In this document: positions 8,146 through 16,999 of the stretch, piece after piece
Position numbering within the stretch: position 1 is the stretch's first letter
Layout: each line of letters opens with the position of its first letter
Assembly: GCA_934716995.1 (NCBI GenBank)
Contig: CAKUYO010000005.1
Span: 1 to 64,000, forward strand
Source of the DNA: an uncultured Bacteroidales bacterium
GTDB taxonomy: Bacteria > Bacteroidota > Bacteroidia > Bacteroidales > Paludibacteraceae
Length of the DNA stretch: 64,000 nt
Direction of reading: 5' to 3'
Notes under the pieces: generated by a model
What the model was told of the DNA's origin: nothing
Seen by the model: the letters and a program-made list of their open reading frames with translations, nothing else
The model's database searches: none
Position numbers and translations under genes: made by a program

Positions 8146-8271
8146 CACGCTTTTTCGGCGCAATCCGTTCCTGTGTTCGTGCATATATTATTATAAGGTG
8201 CACGGAAATAGGATGGGAATGTAATCGAAAAGCAATAATAATTTATTAACAATCAAAACATTAACAGATTT

Positions 8272-8619
8272 ATGTTAAATCATTACGAAGCCGCTTTCGT
8301 CTTGACTCCCGTTTTGTCTGAACCACAGATGAAGGAAGCGGTTGACAAATTCGAGAACCTTCTCAAGCAGAACGGTGGTACCGTCCTGAATCGTGAGGAG
8401 TGGGGTCTGCGCCAACTCGCTTACCCTATCCAAGGTAAAACAACGGGATTCTATGCCTTGCTGCAATTTGATGTAGAACCCGCAGTTATCGCTACTCTCG
8501 AGACTGAATTCCGTCGTGACGAACGTGTTATCCGTTTCCTCACTACGCGTCTTGACAAGTACGCATTCGAGTATGCTGAGAAGCGTCGTGGTAATCTTAA
8601 AAAAGAAGAGGAGGCTTAA
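8272..8619 (+). CDS. rpsF: Ribosomal protein bS6
   Basis: 115 residues starting [17 protein letters not shown], a standard bS6 start, with the conserved [14 protein letters not shown] segment. It pairs with bS18 in the platform of the small subunit. First gene of rpsF-rpsR-rplI, with rpsR starting 2 bases after its stop. The long leader could host the bS6:bS18 feedback element known in other bacteria, but I could not identify one. Confidence 0.97.
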   Translation: MLNHYEAAFVLTPVLSEPQMKEAVDKFENLLKQNGGTVLNREEWGLRQLAYPIQGKTTGFYALLQFDVEPAVIATLETEFRRDERVIRFLTTRLDKYAFEYAEKRRGNLKKEEEA

Positions 8620-8621
8620 TT

Positions 8622-8888
8622 ATGGCACAGAATGATGAAATTCGCTATCTGACCCCGCAAACCAAAGATCAGAAGAAGAAAAAGTACTGCCGTTTCAAAA
8701 AGAGCGGTATCAAGTACATCGACTACAAAGATCCCGAGTTCTTGAAGAAGTTCCTCAACGAGCAAGGCAAGATCCTGCCCCGCCGTATCACCGGAACCAG
8801 CCTCAAGTACCAGCGCAAAGTGGCTCAAGCCATTAAGAAAGCACGCCACTTGGCTTTGCTGCCTTACGTAACTGATATGATGAAGTAA
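8622..8888 (+). CDS. rpsR: Ribosomal protein bS18
   Basis: 88 residues. [17 protein letters not shown] and the C-terminal [20 protein letters not shown] are family hallmarks. Small-subunit platform protein and partner of bS6, cotranscribed between rpsF and rplI. Confidence 0.97.
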   Translation: MAQNDEIRYLTPQTKDQKKKKYCRFKKSGIKYIDYKDPEFLKKFLNEQGKILPRRITGTSLKYQRKVAQAIKKARHLALLPYVTDMMK

Positions 8889-8917
8889 TTGTCTAACCCT
8901 TTAACAAACGAAACATC

Positions 8918-9361
8918 ATGGAAGTGATTTTGATTCAAGACCTTGCTAATTTAGGTTTCAAGAACGATATCGTACGTGTACGCGACGGTTATGGTCGCAA
9001 CTATCTGTTGCCCAACAAGATCGCCGTTATTGCTAACGAGAGCAACCGCAAACAACTGGCTGAGAACCTCAAACAACAGGCTCACAAACAGGCTAAACTC
9101 CTCGCTGACGCACAGGCATTGGCAGAGCAACTCGCAGGTATGACCATTGATATGGCTGTCAAGGCTAACGAGGACGGCAAAATCTTCGGTACGGTTACCA
9201 CCGCTCAGATTTCTGCTGCTTTGGCTGCCAAAGACATCAATATCGACAAGAAAGTCATCACCATTGCAGAGCCTATCAAGGTTACGGGTGAGCATACCGC
9301 TGTGGCTCGTCTCCACCGCGAGGTAAAGGCTGAGATTAAACTCAATGTTGTTGCTGAGTAA
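8918..9361 (+). CDS. rplI: Ribosomal protein bL9
   Basis: 147 residues. MEVILIQDLANLGFKNDIV and VRDGYGRNYLLPNK are the bL9 N-domain signature, followed by a long helix and a C-terminal globular domain of usual length. Third gene of the rpsF operon. Confidence 0.97.
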   Translation: MEVILIQDLANLGFKNDIVRVRDGYGRNYLLPNKIAVIANESNRKQLAENLKQQAHKQAKLLADAQALAEQLAGMTIDMAVKANEDGKIFGTVTTAQISAALAAKDINIDKKVITIAEPIKVTGEHTAVARLHREVKAEIKLNVVAE

Positions 9362-9401
9362 TCAGAACGGCACATCGTAAAACTGTTAAAAACGTAAGAC
9401 A

Positions 9402-9656
9402 ATGAAAAAAGGAATTCATCCCGAGAACTACCGCGTGGTAGTCTTCAAAGATATGTCTGATGGTACTCAGTTCTTCAGCCGCTCTACCGCTGCTACGAAG
9501 GACAGCATCGAGATCGATGGCGTTCAGTACCCGCTGATCAAGTTGGAAATCTCCAACACCAGCCACCCGTTCTATACCGGTAAGTCGAAACTCGTCGATA
9601 CCGCAGGACGTGTTGATAAGTTTATGTCTCGCTACGGCGACCGCAAACGTAAGTAA
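9402..9656 (+). CDS. rpmE: Ribosomal protein bL31, type B (zinc-free)
   Basis: 84 residues, MKKGIHPENYRVVVFKDMS. It lacks the CxxC pairs of the zinc-binding form and has the longer type B C-terminus (TGKSKLVDTAGRVDKFMSR). Large-subunit protein. It follows rplI after 40 bases and ends at a terminator. No second bL31 gene is in the window. Confidence 0.95.
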   Translation: MKKGIHPENYRVVVFKDMSDGTQFFSRSTAATKDSIEIDGVQYPLIKLEISNTSHPFYTGKSKLVDTAGRVDKFMSRYGDRKRK

Positions 9657-9671
9657 TTTTTGCGTTATATC

Positions 9672-9697
9672 TAAGGGCGGGCTTCGGCTCGCCCTTA
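9672..9697 (+). terminator. Rho-independent terminator after L31
   Basis: TAAGGGCG and CGCCCTTA close a short CTTCGG-containing loop; a T-rich stretch follows. Confidence 0.8.
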
Positions 9698-9740
9698 TTG
9701 TTTCTCTAAGACATATCATTTTTTAAGTCCGTTATCTGCT

Positions 9741-10505
9741 ATGCAAAAGCAACTTTTTCTCGAATTGCTGCGCAAAACCCTTTTCTCGTGCGGTCTGTTC
9801 CTGCTGCTGTTTGCCGTGCTGTACCTTATCGAATGGCTTGTGCCGTCTCTGCGGGGGCAACTCCTGCAGTGGGACAGTGCGGCGTTTGTGGTCGGTATCC
9901 CTGCCAGCGTTGTTGGCGTGGCGTACGTGCTGACCATCAAGAACCCGCAGAACTATACCGGTTTCTATGGCGGTATCCTTATGGCATTGCTGCTCTCGTG
10001 CCAGTTCTTCTTGCAGGGTAACTACGACCTTGTTTTCTTGCAACTCTGTGTCTTTATCCCTTTTATGGCAAAGTCTATCGTCGAATGGCGGCGCAATACA
10101 ATGCACAATGTACAATGCACAATGCAGAATGTAAAAGAAGAGACACCTTTTGTGCCGCAGTACCTGCACGGGCGGGCATTGTTCCGGACGCTCGTTGCCG
10201 CTGTCGTTATGGTGGCGCTTGATTATGTGCTTGCCACACTTTTTATTCAGCACGATGCATGGGACACGAATGTGCTGCTCAAACTCTGCAGCGGTTTGAT
10301 GATCGCCTCGTCCACATTGGCGAACTTCTGGCTTATCTACCAAAAGATTGACGCATGGATCTGGTGGGTAGTCTATAGCGCAAGCGGCATGGTGCTGTAT
10401 GTGCTGATCAGCAATATGTTCTCGCTTTTGCTCTTTACCGTCTTTCTCATCGTCAATGGCTCTGCTATGATTGCGTGGATGCGTATGCATAAAACAAGCA
10501 AGTAA
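9741..10505 (+). CDS. PnuC-like membrane transporter with an internal heptamer array
   Basis: 254 residues, seven or so membrane segments. The C-terminal part (WLIYQKIDAWIWWVVYSASG, then further helices ending AMIAWMRMHK) resembles the PnuC vitamin-transporter fold, which moves nicotinamide riboside or thiamine by facilitated diffusion; this is tentative. Between the middle helices a hydrophilic stretch, NTMHNVQCTMQNV, is encoded by five heptamers (ACAATGC and variants, 10098-10132). It looks like repeat DNA absorbed into a loop. No ligand-specific neighbour fixes the substrate. Confidence 0.6.
   Translation: MQKQLFLELLRKTLFSCGLFLLLFAVLYLIEWLVPSLRGQLLQWDSAAFVVGIPASVVGVAYVLTIKNPQNYTGFYGGILMALLLSCQFFLQGNYDLVFLQLCVFIPFMAKSIVEWRRNTMHNVQCTMQNVKEETPFVPQYLHGRALFRTLVAAVVMVALDYVLATLFIQHDAWDTNVLLKLCSGLMIASSTLANFWLIYQKIDAWIWWVVYSASGMVLYVLISNMFSLLLFTVFLIVNGSAMIAWMRMHKTSK
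10098..10132. repeat. Heptamer array inside the PnuC-like gene, 5 units
   Basis: ACAATGC, ACAATGT, ACAATGC, ACAATGC, AGAATGT. The same unit family occurs at 23779-23806 and, inverted, at 24209-24240, 42938-42968 and 59187-59214. Confidence 0.9.
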
Positions 10506-10668
10506 TAGCGAACTGATTTCTTTTATTTCCTTTATTTCTCTCGCGCCGCTGAGGCTTCGCAAAATTTATTTTGTGGAGAGAGGAGAAATGACGGCGACCA
10601 AAACTCGTGTAACGAGTTTCTATGTCGCAAGTCCATTTCGACGAGGGCGCGTAGGATACATAAACACT

Positions 10669-11592
10669 ATGTACAAACTCAAACAAGATACTATTTTCCA
10701 TGTAGAGCAAGATGCTCCACTATTGGATTTTCTGCTCTCCAAGATGGGTGGAATGACCAAAACCAGTGTCAAACAACTGCTGGGGCAACGCCGCGTGTCG
10801 GTCAATGGTTCTATTCAAACGCGCCACGATACGCCGCTCCACAAGGGCGACAAGGTGGTGATGGTCAGCGGGCGTGGCAATATCGAACTCACCCACCCGA
10901 AACTGAGTATCGTCTATGAGGACGACTCGCTTATCGTGGTGGAGAAAAAGCAGGGACTGCTTACCGTACCTACCTATCCGGGTTCTACGGAAACCACCGC
11001 TTTCTCCATATTGAAGAACTATGTCCGCCGCCGCAGTCAGCGTGCGGGGGTGTATGTTGTCCATCGTCTCGACCGTGAGACGAGCGGACTGCTTGTCTTT
11101 GCCAAGTCGCCAGAATTGCAGCAGTATATGCGCACCTATTGGCGGCAACTGGTTACCAAACGCACCTATGTGGCAGTTGCTGAGGGTATCTTTGATAAGC
11201 CGCAAGGCAAAATAACTACCTGGCTTACCGAGGACAAACGCAATGCGGTGGTTTACTCTTCGCCCGTGGACGATGGCGGACAGATGGCCGTTACCAACTA
11301 CAATGTGGTAAAAACCATTTCGCCCGACAGCGAAGACACCGCCCAATTGCCTCTCTCTCTGGTGGAACTGAACCTCGAGACCGGCCGTACCAACCAGATC
11401 CGTGTACATCTGGCATCTGTCGGACACCCTGTCTTGGGTGACCGCAAGTACGGGCACGGCAATGAGTTTTCCCCCGCCGACCGCCTCTGTCTCCATGCAC
11501 GCATCTTGGAGTTTATCCACCCCGTTACCGAGCAGACAGTTCATTTCGAGACCCCCGTTCCCCGCGGTTTCTCCCGCCTCTTTGCGAAATAA
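10669..11592 (+). CDS. RluA-family 23S/tRNA pseudouridine synthase
   Basis: 307 residues. An S4 RNA-binding domain (about 20-85) is followed by the RluA catalytic domain with HRLDRETSGLLVFAK, whose Asp is the catalytic residue. Later come TGRTNQIRVHLA and GHPVLGDRKYG, also family signatures. It isomerises uridine in rRNA or tRNA; which site cannot be told from sequence. ATG 10669 is preferred because the frame upstream of it has no conserved content. It shares a bidirectional terminator with the convergent gene. Confidence 0.9.
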   Translation: MYKLKQDTIFHVEQDAPLLDFLLSKMGGMTKTSVKQLLGQRRVSVNGSIQTRHDTPLHKGDKVVMVSGRGNIELTHPKLSIVYEDDSLIVVEKKQGLLTVPTYPGSTETTAFSILKNYVRRRSQRAGVYVVHRLDRETSGLLVFAKSPELQQYMRTYWRQLVTKRTYVAVAEGIFDKPQGKITTWLTEDKRNAVVYSSPVDDGGQMAVTNYNVVKTISPDSEDTAQLPLSLVELNLETGRTNQIRVHLASVGHPVLGDRKYGHGNEFSPADRLCLHARILEFIHPVTEQTVHFETPVPRGFSRLFAK

Positions 11593-11734
11593 GTAACTTG
11601 TGGTCAATTCAATGGCAATTCGTGTTTGCTATCTGTAGTGGTTAATACATTGTTATCTATTGTTTAATAGTTGTTATCAGTTGTTGACTGACAAAATCTC
11701 TTTCTTCCGTTATTTCGGACTCACATTCAGTAAC

Positions 11735-11773
11735 AAAAAATCGGTTGCCTTGCTCATAGACAACCGATTTTTT
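11735..11773. terminator. Bidirectional terminator
   Basis: AAAAAATCGGTTG (11735-11747) and CAACCGATTTTTT (11761-11773) are exact complements, so a U-tract follows the stem in both directions. It separates the convergent genes ending at 11592 and 11792. Confidence 0.9.
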
Positions 11774-11791
11774 GTTAAACTGCTCTGTCAA

Positions 11792-13807
11792 TTATTTCTT
11801 GTAGAAATATATTGCATCCAGATTAAGTTGCGCACCGGCAACTCCTTCCGATAATGCACAAAATATATTTACATCTGCTTTGCACGTGGTCTTGGCTAAA
11901 GCCGTAGCAAATTGCGTCATTGGAATATCAAACTCCTGCCAATTGCCATTACGGGTAAAATCCGAGTAAATGCCTCCGTCATATAAGTTGGCTTTGTTGC
12001 CTAATACGAACTTGGTTTGTTCTGTGCCAAATATATAGAAACAATGGCTGTAGTAGTCAGTTGATTTGATAGCCAAGTGCAGATAGTAATCATCGGGATT
12101 TGCTACGATAGCGGCACGCAGTTTCTCAGCCTCTTGCCAATCGGTACCATCAGCGGTCAAGCAGAAGCCGAGACCAGCCCAACCTTGATCTGTCACTGTT
12201 AGTGCCAAATACCCATCCGAGCCGTAGAAACCGCGACCGGTAGGATTAGTGATAGCATATGTATTATCAGCAGAAGACCAAATGTACAAGAACTTAGTAC
12301 TCTCATCTTCCGTAAAATCTGCCACTACTTTTGCTATGTCGTTTGTCAAAACTTCCTTGTCTAAAAGGATAGGGTAGATTTGTGAACCTTTCGTTTGTGC
12401 CTTGTTTGGGATAAATGTGAGTTGCACATTAGTCTCCCCGCCATTTTCTGCCCAGTCATATTCAAAGCGTGCCGAGCCGCTGAAGGGGGAAAGGAGTGTA
12501 ACATTTTCATCTCCACTCACGCCCACTCCGCTAATGGTCATATTATTGATGCCCCAACTATGCTCCCAATCGTGATCTTTGCGTATCTTAAATTCGCCGG
12601 CATCAAATGTTAGGTCAGTCGCTTCGAATACATAGTGGTTATTATCCTTGTTTACAAAGCGGAAATCGGTATCTGTCTCCCAGTTCCCATTGATTGTACC
12701 GATCAAACTATATACAAATGTCTCCGGATATACAGGTGGCAAATCACCGGTTCGCTCAATCGTGTATTTGAAACTCTCTTGTACCGTCTGGGCTAATCCG
12801 GTATATTCCAATGTAATATCGTATATGCCGGTTTTGTCTATGGAGATATTCTCTCCACCGCGGATACAATCCACTCCAAGATTTGTATTTGCTTTTACCA
12901 AGTTGGCAATATCCAAACTGATTTTCCATGCATTTCCGTGAGCAAATTTGAACTCGCAATAATTATAATAATCTATATGCACATCTTTCCATTCAAATTT
13001 GTTGCCCGTTTGTATGCCTTCTGTATAGCCCCAATAGTTCATACCGCCGCGGATGCCCCAATGACATGGAACAATGATACATTGCGCACTGCCTACATCA
13101 AAAAGCAGACCATCTTCGTTTAAGTCCAGTACGATATGATACAGCCCTGTTTGATTCACTCGGAATGATGTATTGCCAGTCAAAGAACCTTTATACCCCG
13201 CTATTTCGGTGTTGTCTGTAACGATCAATGTTTCACCATACTCTAAAGCACTGCCATACGAGCGGATATTGCCTTTGTTTCGATAGATAAATTCGTATGC
13301 CTTGCCCGCTTCCAGCACCATATATTTTTCATACATACCGATGCGGTACATCTGATTCACTTCGTTGAGACCTTTATCCATAGCATATTCGGGAGCGATG
13401 TCAGCATCCTTCTCTACAAGATAGCATCCGTCTGCATAGTTTACACGTACATAGCAGAGTCCCTGTTTGCCGCCTATAGTCGCTGAGATAAACGTTTCGC
13501 CCTCGTCTTTGGCTGTTACTAAACCGTCTTGATCAACTGTTGCCACCTTTGGATTGGACGATTTCCAATCAAACGTATAGTCGCCCAAAGGATAGGTGTT
13601 AATGTATAGATCCACCTCCTCGCCGACATTCATAGTTACCGATGTCGGTTGTATAGAGAAGCGTTCCGGAACGACAATACCGAAAGTGATACTGTCAATT
13701 TCTGAAAAGAGATACTGCTTAAAACTGCCGTCTTGCCACAAGTTGAGTTGTGCGGATGTCGACAACGCAACAAAAAACGTACATAATGCTGATAAAAAGC
13801 GTTTCAT
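11792..13807 (-). CDS. Secreted multidomain protein, Big2-like plus carbohydrate-module-like
   Basis: 671 residues. A signal peptide ends in STSAQ. About 50-125 is a bacterial Ig-like (Big2) domain (PTSVTMNVGEEVDLYI, SSNPKVATVDQDGLVTAKDEG). The middle has modules around YWGYTEGIQTGNKFEWKDV and YSLIGTINGNWETDTDFRF that resemble SusE/SusF-type starch-binding folds. The C-terminal 200 residues are a jelly-roll-like region of unknown role. It is probably a surface glycan-binding protein, though no catalytic motif is visible. It starts 20 bases after the small T9SS-tail protein, so the two form an operon. Confidence 0.7.
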   Translation of the reverse strand: MKRFLSALCTFFVALSTSAQLNLWQDGSFKQYLFSEIDSITFGIVVPERFSIQPTSVTMNVGEEVDLYINTYPLGDYTFDWKSSNPKVATVDQDGLVTAKDEGETFISATIGGKQGLCYVRVNYADGCYLVEKDADIAPEYAMDKGLNEVNQMYRIGMYEKYMVLEAGKAYEFIYRNKGNIRSYGSALEYGETLIVTDNTEIAGYKGSLTGNTSFRVNQTGLYHIVLDLNEDGLLFDVGSAQCIIVPCHWGIRGGMNYWGYTEGIQTGNKFEWKDVHIDYYNYCEFKFAHGNAWKISLDIANLVKANTNLGVDCIRGGENISIDKTGIYDITLEYTGLAQTVQESFKYTIERTGDLPPVYPETFVYSLIGTINGNWETDTDFRFVNKDNNHYVFEATDLTFDAGEFKIRKDHDWEHSWGINNMTISGVGVSGDENVTLLSPFSGSARFEYDWAENGGETNVQLTFIPNKAQTKGSQIYPILLDKEVLTNDIAKVVADFTEDESTKFLYIWSSADNTYAITNPTGRGFYGSDGYLALTVTDQGWAGLGFCLTADGTDWQEAEKLRAAIVANPDDYYLHLAIKSTDYYSHCFYIFGTEQTKFVLGNKANLYDGGIYSDFTRNGNWQEFDIPMTQFATALAKTTCKADVNIFCALSEGVAGAQLNLDAIYFYKK

Positions 13808-13826
13808 AAAGATATGGATTTGGTGA

Positions 13827-14282
13827 TTACTGTTTGATAAATCGGATGACTTGTGTACCTGTCTGGAGCAGATAGGTTCCTGCGGATAAACTCTGTACGC
13901 TGCATTGTGAACCTACAGAGGAATAGATCTTTTGCCCCTCGGTGGTGTAGATACCTACGGCTGTATCTTCCGCAATGCCGCGTATATAAAGCATCTCAGT
14001 GGCAGGATTGGGATAGACGGTAACGGCATCGGCGGGGGGCTCTCCTATAGCGGTCTCGCTGCCTTGTGCGAATACAATTTTGCGAATACGACTGGTCTGT
14101 TCCTCTGCAATCAGGTTGCCGCTGTGGTCAAGCAGTTGCAGTTTGGTGTCGCGGAAAACCAGTCGCCCGATACGGGAAATGTCGTAGGCTTGCTCTTCGC
14201 CTGTTCGTGGAACAATACGCAAATCTACTGCTTTTATCGACAATGCGCAGAGCAGTAGAAATGCAGAAAGAATTTTTCTCAT
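13827..14282 (-). CDS. Small secreted protein with T9SS type A sorting tail
   Basis: 151 residues. After a signal peptide, residues 20-75 are an unassigned region (RIGRLVFRDTKLQLLD and SRIRKIVF look like two related strands). The last 75 residues match the Por/type A sorting domain: VTVYPNPATEMLYIRG, then GIYTTEGQKIY, ending GTYLLQTGTQVIRFIKQ. The tail directs export through the T9SS whose component PorQ is encoded at 28430. First gene of a two-gene operon with the following secreted protein. Confidence 0.8.
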   Translation of the reverse strand: MRKILSAFLLLCALSIKAVDLRIVPRTGEEQAYDISRIGRLVFRDTKLQLLDHSGNLIAEEQTSRIRKIVFAQGSETAIGEPPADAVTVYPNPATEMLYIRGIAEDTAVGIYTTEGQKIYSSVGSQCSVQSLSAGTYLLQTGTQVIRFIKQ

Positions 14283-14318
14283 AAATAGTACATTTAAGCG
14301 TTAATATAAATTATAGCG

Positions 14319-14350
14319 CAAAAGTACTATTATTAATTGAATTTAGCAAA
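14319..14350 (-). promoter_or_regulatory. Promoter of the secreted-protein operon
   Basis: Minus strand TTTG (14347-14350), 20 bases, TACTTTTG (14319-14326). Confidence 0.7.
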
Positions 14351-14379
14351 TGAAATTGCAGAATTCCGTGTGTTTATAG

Positions 14380-14967
14380 TCATCGTATATCCAGATATTT
14401 GTGTGTTTGGAGGGAGAGGTGCCAATGGGGGTGGCGGAGAATGTAATCTATGACCTCCGCTGTGTTTTGGCAGGAACAGGGTTGCAGGTAGAGATGCTCT
14501 GCCGGAATCTGCTTTGCCCATTGTTCCACATCTTGGCTCTGATCGGGCGTATCCTGCAAACCGCCTTGGTAAACGATTTTCAGTTCGTTGGCAAACGGGA
14601 TAACCACGCGGCTGCCTTCTTTTGGCGAACAGGTAATCCAGTCGATACCCGCAGGGAGCGGTCGGGTGCCGTTGGTTTCCATGCAAATACGTTTGCCGGT
14701 AGCATGCAGAGCGGTGATAAGCGATTCATCGGCTTGCAGCGACGGTTCGCCGCCGGTAAGGATAATCAGCACTTGCGGGTCGGGGGCAAGGCGTTGCACT
14801 TCTGCCGCTATCTCGTCCGCAGTCATCTCGGTGTAGGTGCTGAAATCGGTATCGCAGAACGGGCAACGCAGGTTGCACCCGCTCAGGCGCACAAACACTG
14901 CCGCCTGCCCGGTGTGGTAGCCCTCGCCTTGCAGGCTGTAGAATATCTCGTTTACTCGGTACGACAT
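14380..14967 (-). CDS. queE: 7-carboxy-7-deazaguanine synthase (radical SAM)
   Basis: 195 residues. Radical SAM cluster motif in GCNLRCPFCDTDF, SAM-binding LTGGEPSLQ. Converts 6-carboxytetrahydropterin to 7-carboxy-7-deazaguanine in queuosine-precursor (preQ1) synthesis. Last gene of queF-queC-queD-queE. The 123-bp gap to queD contains three in-phase 11-bp units (14979-15011) around TAATTA. Confidence 0.95.
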   Translation of the reverse strand: MSYRVNEIFYSLQGEGYHTGQAAVFVRLSGCNLRCPFCDTDFSTYTEMTADEIAAEVQRLAPDPQVLIILTGGEPSLQADESLITALHATGKRICMETNGTRPLPAGIDWITCSPKEGSRVVIPFANELKIVYQGGLQDTPDQSQDVEQWAKQIPAEHLYLQPCSCQNTAEVIDYILRHPHWHLSLQTHKYLDIR

Positions 14968-14978
14968 AATAAGCGGGA

Positions 14979-15011
14979 ACGTTAATTATCGTATAATTAG
15001 ACGTTAATTCT
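14979..15011. repeat. 11-bp direct repeat, 3 degenerate units (queE-queD gap)
   Basis: Units share TAATT at an exact 11-base spacing (14983, 14994, 15005). More TAATT/TTAA blocks continue to about 15077 but out of phase. Confidence 0.6.
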
Positions 15012-15090
15012 ATTGGGAAACATATAATTAATCCGTTAATCTTTATTGCATTAACGGGCAATTCGTGGATAATTAATGTTTGTGAACACG

Positions 15091-15429
15091 TCAGTCTTCG
15101 TCGCGCTCGTAGATGGCGCAGTTGTTTTCCGACTCGTGGACGCTCACTTTGTAGCAGTTCTCCACGTGGTCGCAAATCCAGCGTGCAATGTTCTCAGCCG
15201 ACGGGTTCACGTCCAGCACCTCGTTGATATATTTATGGTCAAACGTATCTTTTACCACACGTTTAATGTGCGTAAAGTCGGTAACCATACCGTCTTGGTT
15301 CAGTTCGCGTGCCTTGCAATAGACCACAATAATCCAGTTGTGCCCGTGCAATGCCTCGCATTTGCTCTCGTAACTGAGGCGGAGATTGTGTGCAGCGGAA
15401 ATCTCCAAACGCTTTTCTACATAATACAT
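15091..15429 (-). CDS. queD: 6-carboxy-5,6,7,8-tetrahydropterin synthase
   Basis: 112 residues. Zinc ligands in SAAHNL and the CEALHGHNW motif, where Cys is catalytic. Converts dihydroneopterin triphosphate to 6-carboxytetrahydropterin, the step before QueE. It sits between queC and queE. The queC-queD gap is only 22 bases and consists of GAATTAT heptamers. Confidence 0.95.
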   Translation of the reverse strand: MYYVEKRLEISAAHNLRLSYESKCEALHGHNWIIVVYCKARELNQDGMVTDFTHIKRVVKDTFDHKYINEVLDVNPSAENIARWICDHVENCYKVSVHESENNCAIYERDED

Positions 15430-15451
15430 TGTTCTAATTATGAATTATGAA
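15430..15451. repeat. Heptamer array filling the queC-queD gap
   Basis: GAATTAT is repeated two to three times and makes up the whole intercistronic gap. Confidence 0.75.
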
Positions 15452-16108
15452 TTATGAATTTTCATATTCCGTGGTATCCTCTATGCCCGCCTCGCGGAGG
15501 GCTTCGATACGCTCGGTGCAGGTACCGCATTTCCCGCAGTGTTTCTCGCCGCCTTTGTAGCAACTCCATGTCTCGGAATAGTCGATACCGAGTGCTTTGC
15601 CGTGGCGGGCAATATCGGCTTTGGTGAGGTTGGTGTAGGGGGTAAAGAGTTCTATACCCTCATAAGTCCCCGCCTTGATCGCCTCATTCATAGCGTCCAC
15701 AAACGACTGGCGGCAGTCCGGATAGATAGCGTGGTCGCCGGCGTGGTTCGCCATCATAATGCGTTTCAGTCCGCGGCTCTCCGCCATACCGGCTGCAATC
15801 GCCAGCATAATACCGTTGCGGAACGGCACAACCGTCGAGCGCATGTTCTCGTCGTCATAGTTGCCCTCGGGAATAGCGTCCGCACCTTCCAGAAGTGAAC
15901 TGTGGAAATACAAGTGCATGAAGTCCAACGGGATGATAATGTGCGGAATATCCAGCCGGTCGCAGTGCAGACGGGCGAAATAGAGTTCTTTCTCATTGTG
16001 ATTGCTGCCGTAGTTGAAACTCAGTGCCAGCGCAATCTCGTTTTTGTATTCGTATAGCATCGTGGTGGAATCCAGTCCGCCCGACAAAACAATAATACTA
16101 TCCTTCAT
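15452..16108 (-). CDS. queC: 7-cyano-7-deazaguanine synthase
   Basis: 218 residues. ATP-pyrophosphatase loop LSGGLDSTT at the N-terminus and a zinc-binding tail (CYKGGEKHCGKCGTCTER). Converts carboxydeazaguanine to preQ0. Between queF and queD; the queF gap of 33 bases is again a heptamer array based on ATGAATT. Confidence 0.96.
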   Translation of the reverse strand: MKDSIIVLSGGLDSTTMLYEYKNEIALALSFNYGSNHNEKELYFARLHCDRLDIPHIIIPLDFMHLYFHSSLLEGADAIPEGNYDDENMRSTVVPFRNGIMLAIAAGMAESRGLKRIMMANHAGDHAIYPDCRQSFVDAMNEAIKAGTYEGIELFTPYTNLTKADIARHGKALGIDYSETWSCYKGGEKHCGKCGTCTERIEALREAGIEDTTEYENS

Positions 16109-16141
16109 GTTAATGATGAATTACGAATGATGAATTAGGAA
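16109..16141. repeat. Heptamer array filling the queF-queC gap
   Basis: ATGAATT, ACGAATG, ATGAATT, AGGAATT: period 7, spanning nearly the whole gap. Confidence 0.75.
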
Positions 16142-16615
16142 TTATTTGAGTACTTCTGCGAAGCGGGCTGTAAGCCGTTGCTGTTTGAGGGCTTGGTGCG
16201 CTTCGTCGGCATAGTTGGCAAACGGATAGATGCTGATTCCGCCGCGGGGGGTAAAGATACCCGTAACCTCAATATATTTCGGGTCCATCAGTTTGACCAG
16301 GTCGTTCATAATGATGTTTACGCAATCCTCGTGGAAATCGCCGTGGTTGCGGAACGAAAAGAGGTAGAGTTTCAGCGACTTGGACTCCACCATCCGCTCG
16401 CGCGGGATGTATGAGATGACGATAGTGGCAAAATCGGGTTGCCCTGTCTTGGGGCAGAGAGAGGTAAACTCGGGGCAGTTGAAAGTAACGAGATACTCGT
16501 TTTCAGGGTGCTTGTTGACAAAAGTCTCCAGCATCCAGGGGGCATAGTCCGTCGGGTATTTGGTACGGTTCTCGCCTAATAGGCTCACGCCTTGCAATTC
16601 TTCGGATGTTCGCAT
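16142..16615 (-). CDS. queF: NADPH-dependent 7-cyano-7-deazaguanine reductase
   Basis: 157 residues, the short monofunctional-domain type. The nucleophilic Cys is in [14 protein letters not shown]; the QueF motif around [20 protein letters not shown] binds substrate and NADPH. Reduces preQ0 to preQ1. First gene of queF-queC-queD-queE, with a Bacteroidota promoter at 16700-16731. I searched the leader for a preQ1 aptamer and did not see one. Confidence 0.95.
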   Translation of the reverse strand: MRTSEELQGVSLLGENRTKYPTDYAPWMLETFVNKHPENEYLVTFNCPEFTSLCPKTGQPDFATIVISYIPRERMVESKSLKLYLFSFRNHGDFHEDCVNIIMNDLVKLMDPKYIEVTGIFTPRGGISIYPFANYADEAHQALKQQRLTARFAEVLK

Positions 16616-16699
16616 TGTTTTCAGTGATTATGAGACCGGTGAGGTCCCGTTGATTAGTAAATCGGGCGGGGGAAAAACAATAGCCCCGCTTTGCGGTTG

Positions 16700-16731
16700 C
16701 AAAGGTACTGCTTTTTGCCGATATATGCAAA
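16700..16731 (-). promoter_or_regulatory. Promoter of the queuosine operon
   Basis: Minus strand TTTG (16728-16731), 20 bases, TACCTTTG (16700-16707). Confidence 0.8.
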
Positions 16732-16839
16732 TGGTCTTCCTGCGGCTGGTAATGGTTTGCCTGAATTATGCATAACGATGCATAAATAATGCATAATCTG
16801 TATAAAAAAGCGGCTTATCCCGCCGGTAAGGTGCAATTC

Positions 16840-16883
16840 TTTCTACGTCCTTTCTACGTCCTTTCTACGTCTTTTCTACGTAA
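16840..16883. repeat. 11-bp direct repeat array, 4 units
   Basis: TTTCTACGTCC, twice exact, then TTTCTACGTCT and TTTCTACGTAA. The reverse complement of this array recurs with three units at 51014-51046. Confidence 0.95.
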
Positions 16884-16949
16884 TGGATACTTTATGCACT
16901 TTTTATGCATAGGACAGCGCAGAATAGGTTTACAATATGGGGAAATAAA

Positions 16950-16976
16950 AAATGGCACGCATTTTGCGTGCCATTT
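16950..16976 (-). terminator. Rho-independent terminator
   Basis: AAATGGCACGC and GCGTGCCATTT flank a four-base loop; a T-run follows on the minus strand. It ends the gene at 17000-17785. Confidence 0.85.
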
Positions 16977-16999
16977 GGGGTATAGTCCTTGCCGGATTG

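Larger units (their letters stand above)
7864..8271. other. Intergenic region before rpsF
   Basis: No gene. In order: a three-unit 11-bp array (7917-7949), the second copy of the 56-bp palindrome (7991-8046), a run of eight C (8054-8061), the rpsF promoter (8114-8145) and a 5' leader of about 120 bases. Confidence 0.75.
16616..16999. other. Intergenic region between queF and the membrane protein
   Basis: No gene. Holds the queF promoter, TGCATAA repeats (about 16768-16797), a four-unit 11-bp array (16840-16883) and the hairpin terminator of the upstream minus-strand gene (16950-16976). Confidence 0.7.

Noticed and set aside
8146..8271. bS6:bS18 autoregulatory leader before rpsF
   Set aside because: The leader length would allow it, but I could not identify the conserved bulged stem with confidence.
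16616..16760. preQ1 riboswitch before queF
   Set aside because: No match to the preQ1-I loop or tail, and the leader is short and C-rich without a plausible pseudoknot.
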